Below are positions 1 to 7,459 of a stretch of DNA of 64,000 nt, piece after piece. The stretch spans positions 62,001-126,000 of the forward strand of contig NZ_JABFDH010000005.1 in the NCBI RefSeq assembly GCF_013403975.1. The letters are read 5' to 3'. The notes beneath the pieces are model-generated. The model was not told where the DNA came from, ran no database searches, and saw only the letters and a list, made by a program, of their open reading frames with translations. The position numbers were made by a program, and so were the translations under genes. The stretch is from Winogradskyella ursingii. Lineage in GTDB: Bacteria > Bacteroidota > Bacteroidia > Flavobacteriales > Flavobacteriaceae. The first letter of the stretch is position 1, and each line of letters opens with the position of its first letter.

Positions 1-1120
1 GAAATCGCACTTTAGATTTGTTCTTGTTTTTATAGTTTTAGCATCATGTAAACAAGTCCAGAAAGTTTCTGATGCTATTACCAATCCTTCTGCAAGAGAA
101 ATTTTTGAAAGAACTTTTGAGAACAATGATACGTTGGTTAAACGCTACGAATTCTTGTATTCAAATGCCAAAAAGAATAGGCTTAAATTAGAATTACCCT
201 CAGTACTATCTGCTAAATCCGACAGTTTAGATTTTCGCGTTTTATCTTATACTATTGAATTGCAGAGAGGAGAACGATTAAAAATTGAATCTGATATTAT
301 AGCGGATAGTTTGCAATTGGCCATCGATGTATTCGAATTTGAAACTGACTCTATAATGTCTGAAAAGCCTTTACTTACTAACGAACCAGAATCAAACAAA
401 ATTGATTTTGATGTGATCAAAACCGGTAAGTATAAGGTTGTAATTCTTCCGGAATTTTCCAAAACAATAAATTTTTCTATTAAGTTTTATACAGAGCCGA
501 CTTTAGCTTTTCCTGTTAGTGGGAAAAACAATAGGGCAGTTCAAAGTTTTTGGGGAGCTCCACGTGGTGGTGGAACGCGATCTCACAAAGGCATCGATAT
601 TTTTGCAAAACGAGGTACACCTGTGGTTGCGGCTACAGAGGGATTTATTTCAAATACTGGAAATCGAGGTCTGGGAGGCAAACAAGTTTGGTTACGAGAT
701 GGATTATTTGGGCAATCGCTCTATTATGCACATTTGGATAGTATAGTTGTTGCAAGTGGTAAGCGCGTAAAAATTGGAGATACGCTCGGTTTTGTAGGTA
801 ATACAGGAAATGCTAAAACTACGGCACCTCATTTGCATTTTGGAATCTATACTAGAGGTGGAGCTGTTGATCCGTATCCGTTTGTTAAACATACAGAGGT
901 TCCAGGATTTGAGAAATTAGACGTGATAAATGAGGGAGTTACACGTTTGAAAAATAATGAGTTAAGACTTGGGGCAGGAGTGAATAATGAAAAAATTCAA
1001 GATTTAAATGACAAAACTTCGGTGATTGTTATTGCTAAAAATAACCGTTGGTATCATTTAAAAGTAAATGATTCACTTCAAGGTTTTATGCATGAATCTT
1101 TAGTTAAACCAATTAAATAA
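1..1120 (+). CDS. M23 family metallopeptidase lipoprotein with C-terminal SH3-like domain (5' end outside window)
   Basis: Secreted zinc endopeptidase predicted to cut peptidoglycan cross-links. The open frame runs to the left edge: from base 2 it reads KSHFRFVLVFIVLASCKQ, a lipoprotein signal peptide with lipobox Cys near residue 16. The start codon probably ends at base 1 (only its G is visible), so the TTG at 134 is internal. The LytM core has HKGID (nt 584-598) and HLHFG (nt 832-846), supplying the usual His, Asp and HxH zinc ligands. The last ~60 residues resemble a bacterial SH3 domain. It converges on the DUF4287 gene with a 4-base gap. Confident in the family; substrate is inferred. 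Confidence 0.9.
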   Translation, partial: KSHFRFVLVFIVLASCKQVQKVSDAITNPSAREIFERTFENNDTLVKRYEFLYSNAKKNRLKLELPSVLSAKSDSLDFRVLSYTIELQRGERLKIESDIIADSLQLAIDVFEFETDSIMSEKPLLTNEPESNKIDFDVIKTGKYKVVILPEFSKTINFSIKFYTEPTLAFPVSGKNNRAVQSFWGAPRGGGTRSHKGIDIFAKRGTPVVAATEGFISNTGNRGLGGKQVWLRDGLFGQSLYYAHLDSIVVASGKRVKIGDTLGFVGNTGNAKTTAPHLHFGIYTRGGAVDPYPFVKHTEVPGFEKLDVINEGVTRLKNNELRLGAGVNNEKIQDLNDKTSVIVIAKNNRWYHLKVNDSLQGFMHESLVKPIK

Positions 1121-1124
1121 ATTT

Positions 1125-1667
1125 TTATTTGGCCAATTCATATGCCTCATGCATCCATTCGGTCAATTCCTCATCAACATCACTAACTGAAGTCAGTTGC
1201 ACTCTGTGTGTACACATAGTGCCAAATGGTCCAGAATTACTGAGTCTATCGGTAATTGGTTTATCAGGAAGCTTAAGACCTAAATCAATCCGGGATTTGG
1301 TTGCTGGTTTTATCAGAACGAACTGGCGTTTTCTTACCACACTAACAGATGTTTTCTTAGGCGTTATGATAACGTCCTTGCCAAATCCCTTTACTGTTGC
1401 AATTAGTTGTTCGTAAATAGGGATGAGGTTTTCCTTTCCTTGATATTGAGAGGTTATTAAATCCTCATCAGATTTATTTTCTTCTTTCGATAATGAAACA
1501 ATTGTATTAGCGAAACCATGTGTAACTCCATGCTCTTTTTTTAAAAAATTAACACCTTCAGAATGTTTTGTGAATTTTTCCTGTTTAAGGATTTTCTTCC
1601 ATTCTGACAATGATTTACCAGTTTTCTCCGGCATGTTATTTACCATTGTTTGTAGTGCAGCATCCAT
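1125..1667 (-). CDS. DUF4287 and DUF5655 domain protein
   Basis: A 180-residue cytosolic protein. Residues 1-60 match my memory of DUF4287 (MPEKTGKSLSEWKKIL, then EHGVTHGFANTIV); residues ~80-178 match DUF5655, a small domain often joined to it and often described as a predicted transport-associated domain. No signal peptide or membrane helix is visible. The function is unknown. It is the last gene of a loose minus-strand run (1.1-4.5 kb) of small orphan domain proteins whose spacers (54-168 bases) suggest separate promoters, not one tight operon. Confidence 0.8.
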   Translation of the reverse strand: MDAALQTMVNNMPEKTGKSLSEWKKILKQEKFTKHSEGVNFLKKEHGVTHGFANTIVSLSKEENKSDEDLITSQYQGKENLIPIYEQLIATVKGFGKDVIITPKKTSVSVVRKRQFVLIKPATKSRIDLGLKLPDKPITDRLSNSGPFGTMCTHRVQLTSVSDVDEELTEWMHEAYELAK

Positions 1668-1721
1668 AAATTTATTTTTTTGATTGATAATTATTTTTTT
1701 AAGATTCCAAAAAATATGTGA

Positions 1722-2096
1722 TTAAACATGCTGGTCAATCAATATGGCATTACCATCTGGGTCTAAAATCACAAAACTTGCAGGGCCAGAATCGCTACTA
1801 GTGTCAATTTCACTGGCAAATGTAACATCATGGTTTTTTAAATGCTTTTGAATATCTCTCACATCATCAAAATTTTCAAGAGTATTGGCATCCTGATCCC
1901 AACCGGGATTAAAAGTTAGAATGTTATTGTCAAACATTCCTTGAAATAAACCAATTAAGGTCGATTCGTTTTTCATGATGAGGTAATTTTTCTCTAATTG
2001 ACCGGCAAAAACAGAAAATCCTAAATTTTCGTAAAATGCTTTTGATGCTTTTATATCCTTTACTGCTAGACTTATTGAAAATGATCCTAATTTCAT
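1722..2096 (-). CDS. VOC (glyoxalase/bleomycin resistance) family protein
   Basis: A 124-residue protein with one vicinal-oxygen-chelate fold. It opens with the typical SISLAVKDIKASKAFYENLG strand-helix unit and ends with a PASFVILDPDGNAILIDQH strand carrying the Asp-Pro-Asp-Gly turn seen in the family. VOC proteins bind a metal and act as lyases, dioxygenases or drug-binding proteins; nothing here fixes the substrate. A second, unrelated-looking VOC protein lies at 4142-4501. The start is the ATG followed directly by the conserved first strand. Confidence 0.8.
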   Translation of the reverse strand: MKLGSFSISLAVKDIKASKAFYENLGFSVFAGQLEKNYLIMKNESTLIGLFQGMFDNNILTFNPGWDQDANTLENFDDVRDIQKHLKNHDVTFASEIDTSSDSGPASFVILDPDGNAILIDQHV

Positions 2097-2119
2097 AATA
2101 ATGAGGGTTTTAAATAATT

Positions 2120-2127
2120 CAAATTTA
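2120..2127 (-). promoter_or_regulatory. Possible -7 promoter box (TAAATTTG)
   Basis: On the minus strand this reads TAAATTTG, an exact fit to the Bacteroidota -7 consensus TAnnTTTG, 24-31 bases before the VOC start codon. No TTG lies at the expected 17-23 base distance upstream, so support is partial. Confidence 0.3.
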
Positions 2128-2184
2128 ATAAAGTTAAATCAAATAAATTTGAAATATGCTCATATTTAGAATTGCAAAACGATT

Positions 2185-2769
2185 TCAACCTCTAAAATAA
2201 TTAGTTAGAATGGAGTCCATTTCCTCATCACCTTTAATAATATTTTCAATTTTCGACCATAATTTGTCTGAAATCAAAACTTTTAAAGGTTGGTTTTGTT
2301 GGATGATTTTTCCAAAAACATGCAATAATTTTTTATCCCATAGTTTGTGGAAATTTACTAAGTCATCTGGGTAAACGGTTTTTCTTTCCGTGCCTTCATC
2401 ATAAGCATCAAAAGGTTCCGAGACATTGAGGTAACCATAGTCATCCGTTAATTGCTCCCCTTTTTGGATGTCACGTATTGCAATTTCAAAATCATACGCC
2501 GTGGTTAAACAATTTGAGTTAAAACTATGGTTGACAAATCGACCGTTATCCCAGCATAAGATGAATTCTCCCTTGTTATTTCTATAAGCGTATGTGTCTA
2601 TTATATCCTGATAAAACCCATCCATAGCCTGTACTTCCGTTTGGCTGAATGCTCTATCAAATTTGTCTAAAACCCAGGTAATTGTTCCTGCAGGAATAAA
2701 TTCTTTGGCGACTACTCCATAGCCAATAGTATCATTTATGAATTTCAGTTCAGTTTTAGGATGTATCAT
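2185..2769 (-). CDS. SET domain-containing protein (predicted protein-lysine methyltransferase)
   Basis: A 194-residue protein. The SET core spans roughly residues 5-115: IGYGVVAKEFIPAGTI at the start, GRFVNHSFNSNC (the NHS knot motif) in the middle and GEQLTDDYGYL (the E-x-x-T-x-D-Y motif) at the end. These residues form the S-adenosylmethionine and lysine pocket in SET enzymes. The post-SET cysteine cluster is absent, as in most short bacterial members. The remaining ~80 residues are helical with no recognised domain. The bacterial substrate is unknown; a ribosomal or DNA-binding protein is only a guess. Confidence 0.8.
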   Translation of the reverse strand: MIHPKTELKFINDTIGYGVVAKEFIPAGTITWVLDKFDRAFSQTEVQAMDGFYQDIIDTYAYRNNKGEFILCWDNGRFVNHSFNSNCLTTAYDFEIAIRDIQKGEQLTDDYGYLNVSEPFDAYDEGTERKTVYPDDLVNFHKLWDKKLLHVFGKIIQQNQPLKVLISDKLWSKIENIIKGDEEMDSILTNYFRG

Positions 2770-2862
2770 TTAACTTCTTTTAATCGCGTTATATATTTAT
2801 AAAATTCGTCACTTTGGTTGAATTTTCAGTTAACAATAAGAAAGAATTTATTGAATAAAGAT

Positions 2863-2920
2863 TCTCGATACAATTTTACTCTCTAAAGTGTTCGAGACTA
2901 AAATCACTCGGACCGACTTA
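2863..2920. repeat. Degenerate inverted repeat in the SET/flavodoxin spacer
   Basis: In the 168-base spacer between the flavodoxin-fold and SET genes, TCTCGA (2863-2868) and TCGAGA (2892-2897) are 6-base inverted arms. ATTTTA and TAAAAT inside and after them are a second complementary pair. It could be an imperfect hairpin terminator for the flavodoxin-fold gene or a decayed dispersed intergenic repeat. No T-run follows on either strand. Confidence 0.3.
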
Positions 2921-2937
2921 AGACAAAACATATAAAA

Positions 2938-3648
2938 TTATCTATATTCTGGGTTTTCAAAATTCCAACGCGTACCATCTTCCCATGCTTCGGGTAAATT
3001 TCCATAAGCAGGATAACCGTTATTTTCTTTAAGCATTTTAGCAAGATGCATTAGATTATAGGTCATAAAAGTGGTATTCCTATTTGTGAAATTACTATTC
3101 TTTGCATCAGATTCTTCGTCTAGGTAACTTGGGCCTGGCCCAACTTCTCCAATCCAACCACAATCGGCTTGTGGCGGAATGGAATACCCAATATGTTGTA
3201 GCGAATAAAGAATGTTCATGGCGCAATGTTTGATGCCATCCTCGTTACCGGTAATGATGCAACCGCCAACTTTACCATAAAATTTGTATTGTCCTTTTTC
3301 GTTTTGCTCACTGCTCATGGCATAAAAACGCTCAATGAGCTTAGTGGTTTCAGAAGATTTTTCGCCCAACCATATGGGTGTGCCAATAATGCATATATCC
3401 GCATCAAAAATACGTTCAAATAATTTTGGCCATTCGTCTTTATCCCAACCGTATTCCGTCATGTCTGGATAAACTCCAGGTGGCACATTGTGATCTACAA
3501 ATCGAATTTCCTCGACTTGCACCTGTTCCTTTTCCATTATTTTTTTTGAGACATCAATTAAGCCTTGGGTATGACTTTGTCTTGGCGATTTTTTTAATGT
3601 GCAGTTTATGTAAATAGCTTTTAAGTTAGAAAAATCTGGTTGAGTCAT
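2938..3648 (-). CDS. Flavodoxin-fold NAD(P)H-dependent oxidoreductase
   Basis: A 236-residue FMN-reductase-like protein (NADPH-dependent FMN reductase superfamily). The first strand AIYINCTLKKSPRQSHTQGL is the flavin-phosphate binding loop. ADICIIGTPIWLGEKSSETT is the second flavin loop with the usual G-T-P-I-W. GGCIITGNEDGIKHCAMNIL is the third flavin-facing region. It probably reduces flavin or quinones with NAD(P)H in the cytosol. The C-terminal ~35 residues (PEAWEDGTRWNFENPEYR) are characteristic of a subfamily common in Bacteroidota. Physiological acceptor unknown. Confidence 0.85.
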   Translation of the reverse strand: MTQPDFSNLKAIYINCTLKKSPRQSHTQGLIDVSKKIMEKEQVQVEEIRFVDHNVPPGVYPDMTEYGWDKDEWPKLFERIFDADICIIGTPIWLGEKSSETTKLIERFYAMSSEQNEKGQYKFYGKVGGCIITGNEDGIKHCAMNILYSLQHIGYSIPPQADCGWIGEVGPGPSYLDEESDAKNSNFTNRNTTFMTYNLMHLAKMLKENNGYPAYGNLPEAWEDGTRWNFENPEYR

Positions 3649-3751
3649 AATATCTTATTTTATAATTAAAGATAACAATAACTGCTTCAAAACTGGTAAC
3701 ATACCAGCCATAAGTTTGATGCGATAAGATGGAAAATGCTAATAGCCGTTC

Positions 3752-4114
3752 TTAAGAGCGTAATATTTTTTCCATCTTTCTCCCTCTTGCTAATTCATCT
3801 ACCAACTTATCCAAATACCTTACTTCTTTAGTGAGTTGATTGTCTATTTCCTCGATACGATAGCCACAAATTACACCTTTGATAAGTTTTGCATTTGGGT
3901 TTAATTGAGCACGTTCAAAAAACGTTTTGAATGTCACTTTTTCTTCAATCAATTTGTTCAGCTTTTCTTCGTTAAAACCAGTGAGCCATTCGATGACTTG
4001 GTGTAGTTCATCTATACTTCTGCCTTTCTTTTCTACCTTAGTTACGTAATGTGGATAGACCGATGAGAAAGTCATATTAGCCATACGCTCATTATGTGCT
4101 GCTGTTGGTTTCAT
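3752..4114 (-). CDS. DUF2200 family protein
   Basis: A 120-residue basic cytosolic protein recognised as DUF2200: it starts [20 protein letters not shown] and contains the conserved [19 protein letters not shown] and IEWLTGF blocks, then [20 protein letters not shown]. The family is widespread, short and uncharacterised. There is no catalytic signature and no membrane segment. It sits between the flavodoxin-fold and second VOC genes, all on the same strand, with a 103-base spacer below it and a 27-base spacer above it. Confidence 0.85.
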   Translation of the reverse strand: MKPTAAHNERMANMTFSSVYPHYVTKVEKKGRSIDELHQVIEWLTGFNEEKLNKLIEEKVTFKTFFERAQLNPNAKLIKGVICGYRIEEIDNQLTKEVRYLDKLVDELARGRKMEKILRS

Positions 4115-4141
4115 AGTTTAAAAATATATTAATCTGGCATC

Positions 4142-4501
4142 TTACGATATCCCTTGTCCAAACGTGAGCAAATTAGAATCTGGATCAAGTAGGGAAAACT
4201 CTTTTTGTCCCCATGGTTGTATGGACAATTTTCCGTTAGGATGAATTACTATGTCATGGTCCAAAAATTCCTGATATAGCTGCTCTATATTATTCGTTCT
4301 AATATAGACTTGACCATAGTTCTTTCTGGGTTTTAATTTTTTAAATTCAAAAAAATGGATTTCAATAGTTTCCTTTGTTATCATTAAGTATCCATCAAAA
4401 TCCTCGCTATCCAACACTTTAAAACCTAGTTTATTGATGTAATAATCTTTGGTAATTGCTTTATTGCGCATCGGTAATTTTGGATGGATATCTGTGAACA
4501 T
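4142..4501 (-). CDS. VOC family protein, bleomycin-resistance type
   Basis: A 119-residue single VOC domain, opening PKLPMRNKAITKDYYINKLG and closing with KEFSLLDPDSNLLTFGQ. The layout (DFDGYLMITKETIEIHFFEF then VYIRTNNIEQLYQEF) resembles bleomycin-binding proteins annotated in many soil and marine bacteria. Such proteins dimerise and sequester drug, but resistance cannot be claimed from sequence. The stop lies 27 bases before the DUF2200 start, so the two could be cotranscribed. It starts 14 bases below the M16 peptidase stop. Confidence 0.8.
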   Translation of the reverse strand: MFTDIHPKLPMRNKAITKDYYINKLGFKVLDSEDFDGYLMITKETIEIHFFEFKKLKPRKNYGQVYIRTNNIEQLYQEFLDHDIVIHPNGKLSIQPWGQKEFSLLDPDSNLLTFGQGIS

Positions 4502-4515
4502 AATATTACATGTTA

Positions 4516-7356
4516 TTATTTTAAAGTATTATTCTCTCCATTCAATAAAGTTGGTTTTCCAAATCCTAAATTCTCTAATTTATCCAACTGTGTTTGAGCA
4601 TCACCAACGATTAAATAAATCATTTGGTTAGGTCTGATGTATTTTTCAATAAGTGTTTTAATATCATCTACGGTCATTTCGCTCACTAGATTTTCTCGTT
4701 GTTTTGCATAATCATCTTCATAGCCATAATTACTAATGTTAGTAAGCATATCTAATTTTGCACCCAAAGTTTCAAAAGCTCTGGCATTACTTTTTATAGT
4801 ATAGCCTTTAGTGACTTCTAGATCTTCTTCAGAGTAATTTGCACCATAATTTTCCAAGATTTCTTTTACTAAAGCAGCAGATTCGTAGGTAACATTAGAA
4901 CGGACACCACTACCGACTATAAATTCACCTTTATATTCTGTACCTGAAAATCTCGAACCAATTCCGTAAGTATAACCTTTGTTTTCACGTAATTGCTGTG
5001 TTAATTGCGAAGCAAAACTGCCACCTCCCAAACGATAGTTCATTACGTTGGCTGGATAATAATCTTTGTGTGTTGCTTTTAAGGCAGGATAACCAAAACG
5101 GATGACAGACTGTTTAGCACCAGGAACATCGTAAAAATATACGGCTGATTTTTCAGGGTATAACGGCATCGAAATTTCAGGCATCGCAACGTCTTTGGGT
5201 TCCCATGTTTCATTTATAATTTTTAGTGCTGAAATCACTTTGTTCTCGTCAATAGCCCCAACAATGTGCATATTGGTTAGTTTCGGTGAAAGATTGGCAT
5301 TGTAATAATTCTGTAAATCTGCCATAGTGATGGATTTGACGGAATCTTCAGAACCTCTATTATTATGAGCAAAAATGTTATCGTCGCCATAAAGTATCTT
5401 GGCGAACTCGTTTTCTGCAATACTATTTGGATCGGCTTTGCTACGTTGTATGCTACTGATAGTGCCCTGCTTCAGCAAGTCAAATTCCTTTTCGTCCCAA
5501 CGTGGCAACAATAAAATTTCTGTTACTAAATCCATTGTTGCATCAAAATGTTTTGATAATGTCGTGCCGGAAATAACAATGCTGTTGTCTGTAGCGTAGG
5601 CATTGATACGAGCACCTAAACTTTCGATAGCATTTTCAAGTTCTTCTGGTGTTTTGTTCTTCGTACCTTTAGTCATAAGGTTAGCTAAGAGGTTGGACAC
5701 ACCAACTTTATCGGTATTCTCAAGTAAGAGCCCACCTTCAATTTGCATTTCAAATTGAACTAACGGTACTTCAGCATTCTCAATACCAAATACTTTAATC
5801 CCAGATTCTAGTTCTTTTTTCCAAACTTCTGGAATATTTAAATCTGGACTTTCGCCATAATCAGGTTCTACGCTACGGTCAAAGCTGCTTGGCGTTTTTT
5901 CGTATTCTGCTGCAATACTTGGATCAAAGGTCTCTTCTGCACCTTCTATAATTTTTTCTTCTGTTACTTCTGCCAATTGTGAATTATCTAACACCAAATT
6001 CTTTTGCCCTTTTGGCACAAAACTAGTGGCTACAAAGTTTTTGTCCTTAATGTAGGTGTTATAAACGCGCATTACATCTTCTGATGTAACGGCTAAAATA
6101 TTCTTTACATCTTGATTGATGAAACCTGGATCTCCAGCAAAAATTTCGTATTGAGCGAGTTGAAAACCTTTGCCCAATACACTTGAAAGCCCATTGTAGA
6201 AATCGGTTTCTTGTCCGGCTTTTATTCTGTTTAAATCTGCTTCAGAAATACCATCCACTTCAAAATTTTTGAAACCTTCGTTGATTGCGGCAGCTACATT
6301 ATTTAAATCTTTTTGGTCATAGGCAGTAACATTTAACATTATCTGACCTGCAATTTCAGAATTATATTGACCCATTCCGACATTACTTGCCAATTGCTGG
6401 TCCTCTACTATAGATTTATAAAGTGGTGCTTTTTTTCCGTTAGACAAATAATCTGATAGTACACTTAACGCATAAGAATCTTTATGATACTGAGGAACTC
6501 CAGGCCACGTCATGCTTAATCTAGGTGCACGGGCAAAATTATCTTCGTAATAAAGTCGCTTAGAATTTTTTAATATAACAGGCTGCTTTTCAATTTTTGG
6601 GATATCTTCTCCACGAGGAATTTCGTTGAAATACTTTTCTACCCATGTTTTAGTCTGTTCTACATCTATATCTCCAGCAATAGTTAGGGTTACATTATTA
6701 GGCACATACCAGCGTCTGTAAAATTCTTTTACGTCATCTAAGGTGGCGTTTTGTAAATCTTCCAAAGAACCAATAACCTCCCAGCTATAAGGATGCCCTT
6801 CAGGGTAGAGATTTTTATTTATAACCGCAGAGTTGTGACCATAAGGACGATTGTCTACACCCTGTCTTTTCTCGTTTTTTACGACTTGTTTTTCCTTTGC
6901 CAAAACGGGTTCTGTGACAGTATTAATAAAGTAACCAAGTTTATCAGCCTCTGCCCAGATCATTTTCTCCAAAGCGTCTTTTGGAACCGTTTGAAAATAA
7001 TTGGTGCGATCACGACTTGTAGAACCATTGGCACCTGAGCCACCAATACGTGCACTCATTTGGTCAAGACCACCTTTACCGAGATTCTCAGATTCCAAAA
7101 ACAAAAGATGTTCAAATAAATGAGCAAAACCGGTTCTGCCTTCTTTTTCACGTGCAGAACCTACGTGAGCGGTCAACGCTACTGCGGCAATAGGATCTGA
7201 TTTGTCTACATGAAGAATGACTTGCAAGCCATTATCCAAAGTAAATTTTTCGTAATCGACTCTAAATTCTGCTGTGTCTTTTTTCTCGTTTTGTTTGCAG
7301 GATGCGATTAAGAACAGAACGATTAAGGATAAAAACGTTGATTTGATGGATTTCAT
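4516..7356 (-). CDS. M16 family zinc metallopeptidase lipoprotein (two tandem M16 units)
   Basis: A 946-residue processing-peptidase/insulinase-type protease. Residues 1-20 form a lipoprotein signal ending LIASC, so it is exported and lipidated. The first M16 domain has the inverted zinc motif HLFEH (His79, Glu82, His83) and a downstream Glu ligand near residue 162 in NEKRQ. The second half (from ~residue 510) repeats the fold without HxxEH and carries the RENKGYTYGIGSRF substrate-arm motif. This is the normal active-plus-inactive pairing in one chain. It probably degrades peptides in the periplasm. It lies next to the M14 peptidase but with a 103-base gap. Confidence 0.93.
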   Translation of the reverse strand: MKSIKSTFLSLIVLFLIASCKQNEKKDTAEFRVDYEKFTLDNGLQVILHVDKSDPIAAVALTAHVGSAREKEGRTGFAHLFEHLLFLESENLGKGGLDQMSARIGGSGANGSTSRDRTNYFQTVPKDALEKMIWAEADKLGYFINTVTEPVLAKEKQVVKNEKRQGVDNRPYGHNSAVINKNLYPEGHPYSWEVIGSLEDLQNATLDDVKEFYRRWYVPNNVTLTIAGDIDVEQTKTWVEKYFNEIPRGEDIPKIEKQPVILKNSKRLYYEDNFARAPRLSMTWPGVPQYHKDSYALSVLSDYLSNGKKAPLYKSIVEDQQLASNVGMGQYNSEIAGQIMLNVTAYDQKDLNNVAAAINEGFKNFEVDGISEADLNRIKAGQETDFYNGLSSVLGKGFQLAQYEIFAGDPGFINQDVKNILAVTSEDVMRVYNTYIKDKNFVATSFVPKGQKNLVLDNSQLAEVTEEKIIEGAEETFDPSIAAEYEKTPSSFDRSVEPDYGESPDLNIPEVWKKELESGIKVFGIENAEVPLVQFEMQIEGGLLLENTDKVGVSNLLANLMTKGTKNKTPEELENAIESLGARINAYATDNSIVISGTTLSKHFDATMDLVTEILLLPRWDEKEFDLLKQGTISSIQRSKADPNSIAENEFAKILYGDDNIFAHNNRGSEDSVKSITMADLQNYYNANLSPKLTNMHIVGAIDENKVISALKIINETWEPKDVAMPEISMPLYPEKSAVYFYDVPGAKQSVIRFGYPALKATHKDYYPANVMNYRLGGGSFASQLTQQLRENKGYTYGIGSRFSGTEYKGEFIVGSGVRSNVTYESAALVKEILENYGANYSEEDLEVTKGYTIKSNARAFETLGAKLDMLTNISNYGYEDDYAKQRENLVSEMTVDDIKTLIEKYIRPNQMIYLIVGDAQTQLDKLENLGFGKPTLLNGENNTLK

Positions 7357-7459
7357 AGTTTAATTTTTTATTGATTTTTAAATCGAATTATTAACGATAT
7401 GGGTTGGAGTGATATTAATTTTAGCGAACAATTTTGAAGTTCAGTCTATATATCAAAAA

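Noticed and set aside
134..136. TTG at 134 as the start of the M23 gene
   Set aside because: The frame is open to the window edge and encodes a full lipoprotein signal before this codon.
555..570. CACGTG word in the M23 gene as parS
   Set aside because: Only the central eight bases fit, and the flanks do not match either half-site.
1112..1131. Symmetric AAATAAATTTTTATTT at the M23/DUF4287 junction as a terminator
   Set aside because: Only A/T pairs form the stem, so a functional terminator cannot be claimed.
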